Assembly (NCBI RefSeq): GCF_015207245.1
Contig: NZ_JADEXF010000234.1
Span: forward strand, 1 to 6,286
Length of the DNA stretch: 6,286 bases
Source of the DNA: Nostoc cf. edaphicum LEGE 07299
Lineage (GTDB): Bacteria > Cyanobacteriota > Cyanobacteriia > Cyanobacteriales > Nostocaceae
Reading direction: 5' to 3'
The position numbers and the translations under genes were made by a program. This document shows positions 4,282 through 6,286 of the stretch, piece after piece. Position 1 is the first letter of the stretch. Each line of letters begins with the position of its first letter. Under the pieces are notes generated by a model that saw nothing but the letters and a program-made list of their open reading frames with translations, had not been told where the DNA came from and made no database searches.

Positions 4282-4854
4282 TTATTGTAAAACTCTTGAA
4301 CAAGCTGCTTCCTGTCCAGAAGGATCGGGAAAAACTGCTAAGGTGTGATATTCAGGATTATCTGTTTTATATATCACTTTAAAAGTATACAACTTGTTTT
4401 TACCTTGCGCTTCGGTAACAACTGTTAAAAGTGTATTGCTAGTGGGAGGAAGTCCAGGAATGTCCAGTTTTTGAATTCGTCTGAGTTGAATTACATTTGC
4501 TGAGGAGTTTTTACAATCTCCTGAATTACTATTAGCTTCTTGACCAAACTGCATACATACTGGCCCATCAAAATCCATAGTTACCTGTGATGGATCATTT
4601 AACCAAACTTTTTTAATTACTTCTCCAGCCGGAATAAAACTTAAGTTTGTTCCTTGTTGATACCAAACGTCGACCGTAGGTACTAGTCCCCCTAAACCTT
4701 GTGCTTGGCAGGAAAATATGGAACGCAGAACGGCGTTATTAGCTACAGCGCGACCTACCAACCAGAACATAGCAACCGAAAAAATAAAGGAAGCTATAGG
4801 TAGGAAATAAGAGCGTTTTGGGTTATTTCCTGACAAGTTAATATTCTTTTTCAT
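4282..4854 (-). CDS. Exported protein, probable VirB9/TraK-like component (190 aa)
   Basis: Residues 16-36 form one hydrophobic segment after a Lys-containing N-terminus, and AVANN at 36-40 could be a signal-peptidase site; otherwise the protein is anchored with its bulk in the periplasm. The mature part looks beta-rich: FIPAGEVIKKVWLNDPSQVT (73-92), then NVIQLRRIQKLDIPGLPP (120-137), TLLTVVTEAQ (141-150) and KLYTFKVIY (154-162). This pattern of a value linked to kvwldDPS, a hydrophobic middle and a t-L-v-T-----yxFxv strand recalls VirB9/TrbG/TraK proteins of type IV secretion outer-membrane cores. Four Cys (49, 100, 114, 185) fall in the exported part and could form disulfides. It lies 37 bp downstream of a VirB10/TrbI-like gene on the same strand, which supports the assignment. 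No strong Shine-Dalgarno precedes the ATG, so translational coupling is possible. The family link is inferred from pattern only. Confidence 0.6.
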   Translation of the reverse strand: MKKNINLSGNNPKRSYFLPIASFIFSVAMFWLVGRAVANNAVLRSIFSCQAQGLGGLVPTVDVWYQQGTNLSFIPAGEVIKKVWLNDPSQVTMDFDGPVCMQFGQEANSNSGDCKNSSANVIQLRRIQKLDIPGLPPTSNTLLTVVTEAQGKNKLYTFKVIYKTDNPEYHTLAVFPDPSGQEAACSRVLQ

Positions 4855-4891
4855 GGTTGCAAATATCTAAAATTGGTATAAATATTACCCC

Positions 4892-6286
4892 TTAAAACTG
4901 TGTTGGTTGATTAACATATATTTCAATATTTGTGCCTGCTGGTAAAAACCAAACACCACCTTGTTGAGACATTTGGGCGATCGCCTGTTGATTACGTTGG
5001 GCAATTTGGGGTACTACAGAGTTCATACCACCTTCTAGAACCCCGGCTGCAAGGTCGCGTTTATTCTCAGTCTCAGTAACCCAATAACCAGGGTCACGAT
5101 CGCTGTCGCTATCGTCCTTAGGATCGTTATTGCCATTGTCAACGGGGGGATTTCTTCGAAACACGGTTCTAGTATCAGGACGATTTACTAACTCTGCTGC
5201 TTTAGCAATACCTCCCAAAACAAATAGTCCTGCATCCATTGAGGCTATAGACGAACTTTGACCGGGATATTTATTTGCGATTAAAGGTTTACCTTGCGTA
5301 CCGCGAAGAATAATTGCATTGTTGGGTAAGCTTCGTTCTGTACGATTGCCATCATTTTGCGAGATAACTTTGACTACGTTCATCTGCAAAAGACCTTGTT
5401 CGGAAATCGAACTAATTTCAGCTTGGAATTCGGTGTTTGCGGGTAAAGCGACTGTACCATCGGTAGATTTTAGTGGTTCTGTCAATCGGATCACAAATAC
5501 GTTTTTCGCTTCTTCTGCATCACCACCACCACCGCCTGACCTATTAGTAGTTTCTCCAGATATTGCTGACGCCAACACAGCTTTGGCACTACTCCCAACT
5601 GCTACAGATTTCTGTCCCTGCGGTTGGGCTTGACTGACAGCAGAATTTTCTGGTTGTGCGGTGTTTTGTTCGGGATTGGAATTTGTTGCCTCTTGCTGCG
5701 GCGGCGCATTGGTTGCAGGTTCCAAAGTAGCTATGTTACTAGTCGGTTGATTGCTAGGATTGACTTGACCGTAGCTACCTAACTTTGCTAACCTTGCCCA
5801 CTCTTCAAATGGGCTTGGTGGAGGTGGTGGAGTTACATTAACTACTGGTTGAGTGGGGTTCACAACTGGTGGCTGGGGTGATAGCGAAGGTTGAGAAGCA
5901 GGTACTCTAATGACGCGCTCAACTGTCACTGTCCGAGGGACGTAAGCTGTTGGTGGGGGTGTTGGGATCACTTTTTGTCTAACTGACGGTTGTTGTAAGG
6001 CTACTGTCGGCGTTGATTTGGCAATTCTCAGCTGTTGTTGGGCAGCTTTCACCATCTGTGCTTGTTCAGTCAGGGCTAATTTCGTTTTGAGAGTATCTAT
6101 CTGGCCTTCCATCTGTTGAGATATGGATTCATCAGTAGGCTGCTCTTGCACTGGTGGAGAAACAATAGTTTTTGGCTTTTGATTGCTGCCACTCATCAAC
6201 TGAGACAAAAACACACCACCTACCAAAACGATCGCTAAGGTAGCAGCCCCTACCAAGCCTAACTTGGCAAAGGGATTAGATGAGAG
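4892..6286 (-). CDS. VirB10/TrbI-like envelope-spanning protein, 5'-truncated by the window edge
   Basis: The frame is open to the last base, so the start is outside; 464 C-terminal residues are visible. A TTG at 6256 is in frame but sits within the membrane segment and is not the start. The order fits VirB10/TrbI: a cytoplasmic end (NPFAKLG), one membrane helix (about 10-30), a Gln/Leu-rich probable coiled coil (54-90), a Pro-rich periplasmic spacer (93-160 with five consecutive prolines at 153-157), a Gln/Asn/Pro linker (175-228), five glycines (251-255), then a globular domain (260-464). The C-terminal domain has VFVIRLTEPL, ALPANTEFQAEI, NAIILRGTQGKPLIANKY and a final GVWFLPAGTNIEIYVNQ, the ending typical of TrbI/VirB10. 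Known members link inner and outer membranes in type IV secretion or conjugation. It probably shares a message with the 190-aa gene downstream. No ATPase or relaxase is in view. Confidence 0.72.
   Translation of the reverse strand, partial: LSSNPFAKLGLVGAATLAIVLVGGVFLSQLMSGSNQKPKTIVSPPVQEQPTDESISQQMEGQIDTLKTKLALTEQAQMVKAAQQQLRIAKSTPTVALQQPSVRQKVIPTPPPTAYVPRTVTVERVIRVPASQPSLSPQPPVVNPTQPVVNVTPPPPPSPFEEWARLAKLGSYGQVNPSNQPTSNIATLEPATNAPPQQEATNSNPEQNTAQPENSAVSQAQPQGQKSVAVGSSAKAVLASAISGETTNRSGGGGGDAEEAKNVFVIRLTEPLKSTDGTVALPANTEFQAEISSISEQGLLQMNVVKVISQNDGNRTERSLPNNAIILRGTQGKPLIANKYPGQSSSIASMDAGLFVLGGIAKAAELVNRPDTRTVFRRNPPVDNGNNDPKDDSDSDRDPGYWVTETENKRDLAAGVLEGGMNSVVPQIAQRNQQAIAQMSQQGGVWFLPAGTNIEIYVNQPTQF
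4977..4984. repeat. HIP1 octamer GCGATCGC (inside VirB10-like gene)
   Basis: Exact GCGATCGC. Two nearby 7-base near-copies, CGATCGC at about 5099 and 6229, fall short by one base. Confidence 0.9.
5521..5536. repeat. CAC-triplet run encoding polyglycine
   Basis: CACCACCACCACCGCC on the plus strand reads as five Gly codons on the coding minus strand, separating the linker from the globular domain of the VirB10-like protein. A triplet run like this may vary in length between strains. Confidence 0.6.

Noticed and set aside
5319..5633. Plus-strand reading frame of 104 codons
   Set aside because: Antisense to the VirB10-like gene; its Ser/Pro runs mirror the Gly triplet run and codon bias of the real gene.
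6254..6256. TTG as the true start of the VirB10-like protein
   Set aside because: The frame stays open to the window edge with a plausible cytoplasmic NPFAKLG segment, and the TTG falls at the start of the membrane helix.

Overview
The window looks like chromosomal DNA of a filamentous, Nostoc/Anabaena-type cyanobacterium. Seen in the sequence: four copies of the cyanobacterial HIP1 octamer GCGATCGC, tandem 7-base repeats in the gaps between genes, and a GC-rich GTTAGCG-type interspersed repeat. The protein families present (DUF3119, DUF3086 and a cyanobacterial-type PlsY) point the same way. The genus is inferred; no rRNA or other marker gene is present.

Left half (1-3291, plus strand): a lipid and envelope block. 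The 3' part of an MlaE-family lipid ABC transporter permease enters from the left edge. A small DUF3119 membrane protein, a DUF3086 coiled-coil protein and plsY (acyl-phosphate:glycerol-3-phosphate acyltransferase, which makes lysophosphatidic acid) follow. Each gap carries heptamer repeats and at least one hairpin. The gap before plsY holds a textbook intrinsic terminator (8-bp perfect stem and T6), so plsY may be transcribed separately from the three genes upstream.

Middle (3292-4281): plsY converges on minus-strand genes across a short gap with a hairpin. Two small minus-strand genes follow: an 85-residue protein with two membrane segments and a 79-residue soluble protein, neither recognised. 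Upstream of them is about 350 bp without an annotated gene on the minus strand. Its plus strand holds a 15-codon frame behind an unusually strong Shine-Dalgarno sequence, which ends in a weak hairpin followed by T7.

Right part (4282-6286, minus strand): two adjacent genes that look like envelope parts of a type IV secretion or conjugation apparatus. One is a VirB10/TrbI-like protein whose 5' end lies beyond the right edge. The other, 37 bp downstream, is a 190-residue exported protein of probable VirB9/TraK type. No ATPase, relaxase or coupling protein is visible, so whether a full system exists cannot be told from this window.

No tRNA, rRNA, CRISPR array or insertion sequence was seen. The strongest leads are the lipid-transport/PlsY neighbourhood with two uncharacterised families, the T4SS-like pair, and the tiny strongly initiated frame at 4181-4228.
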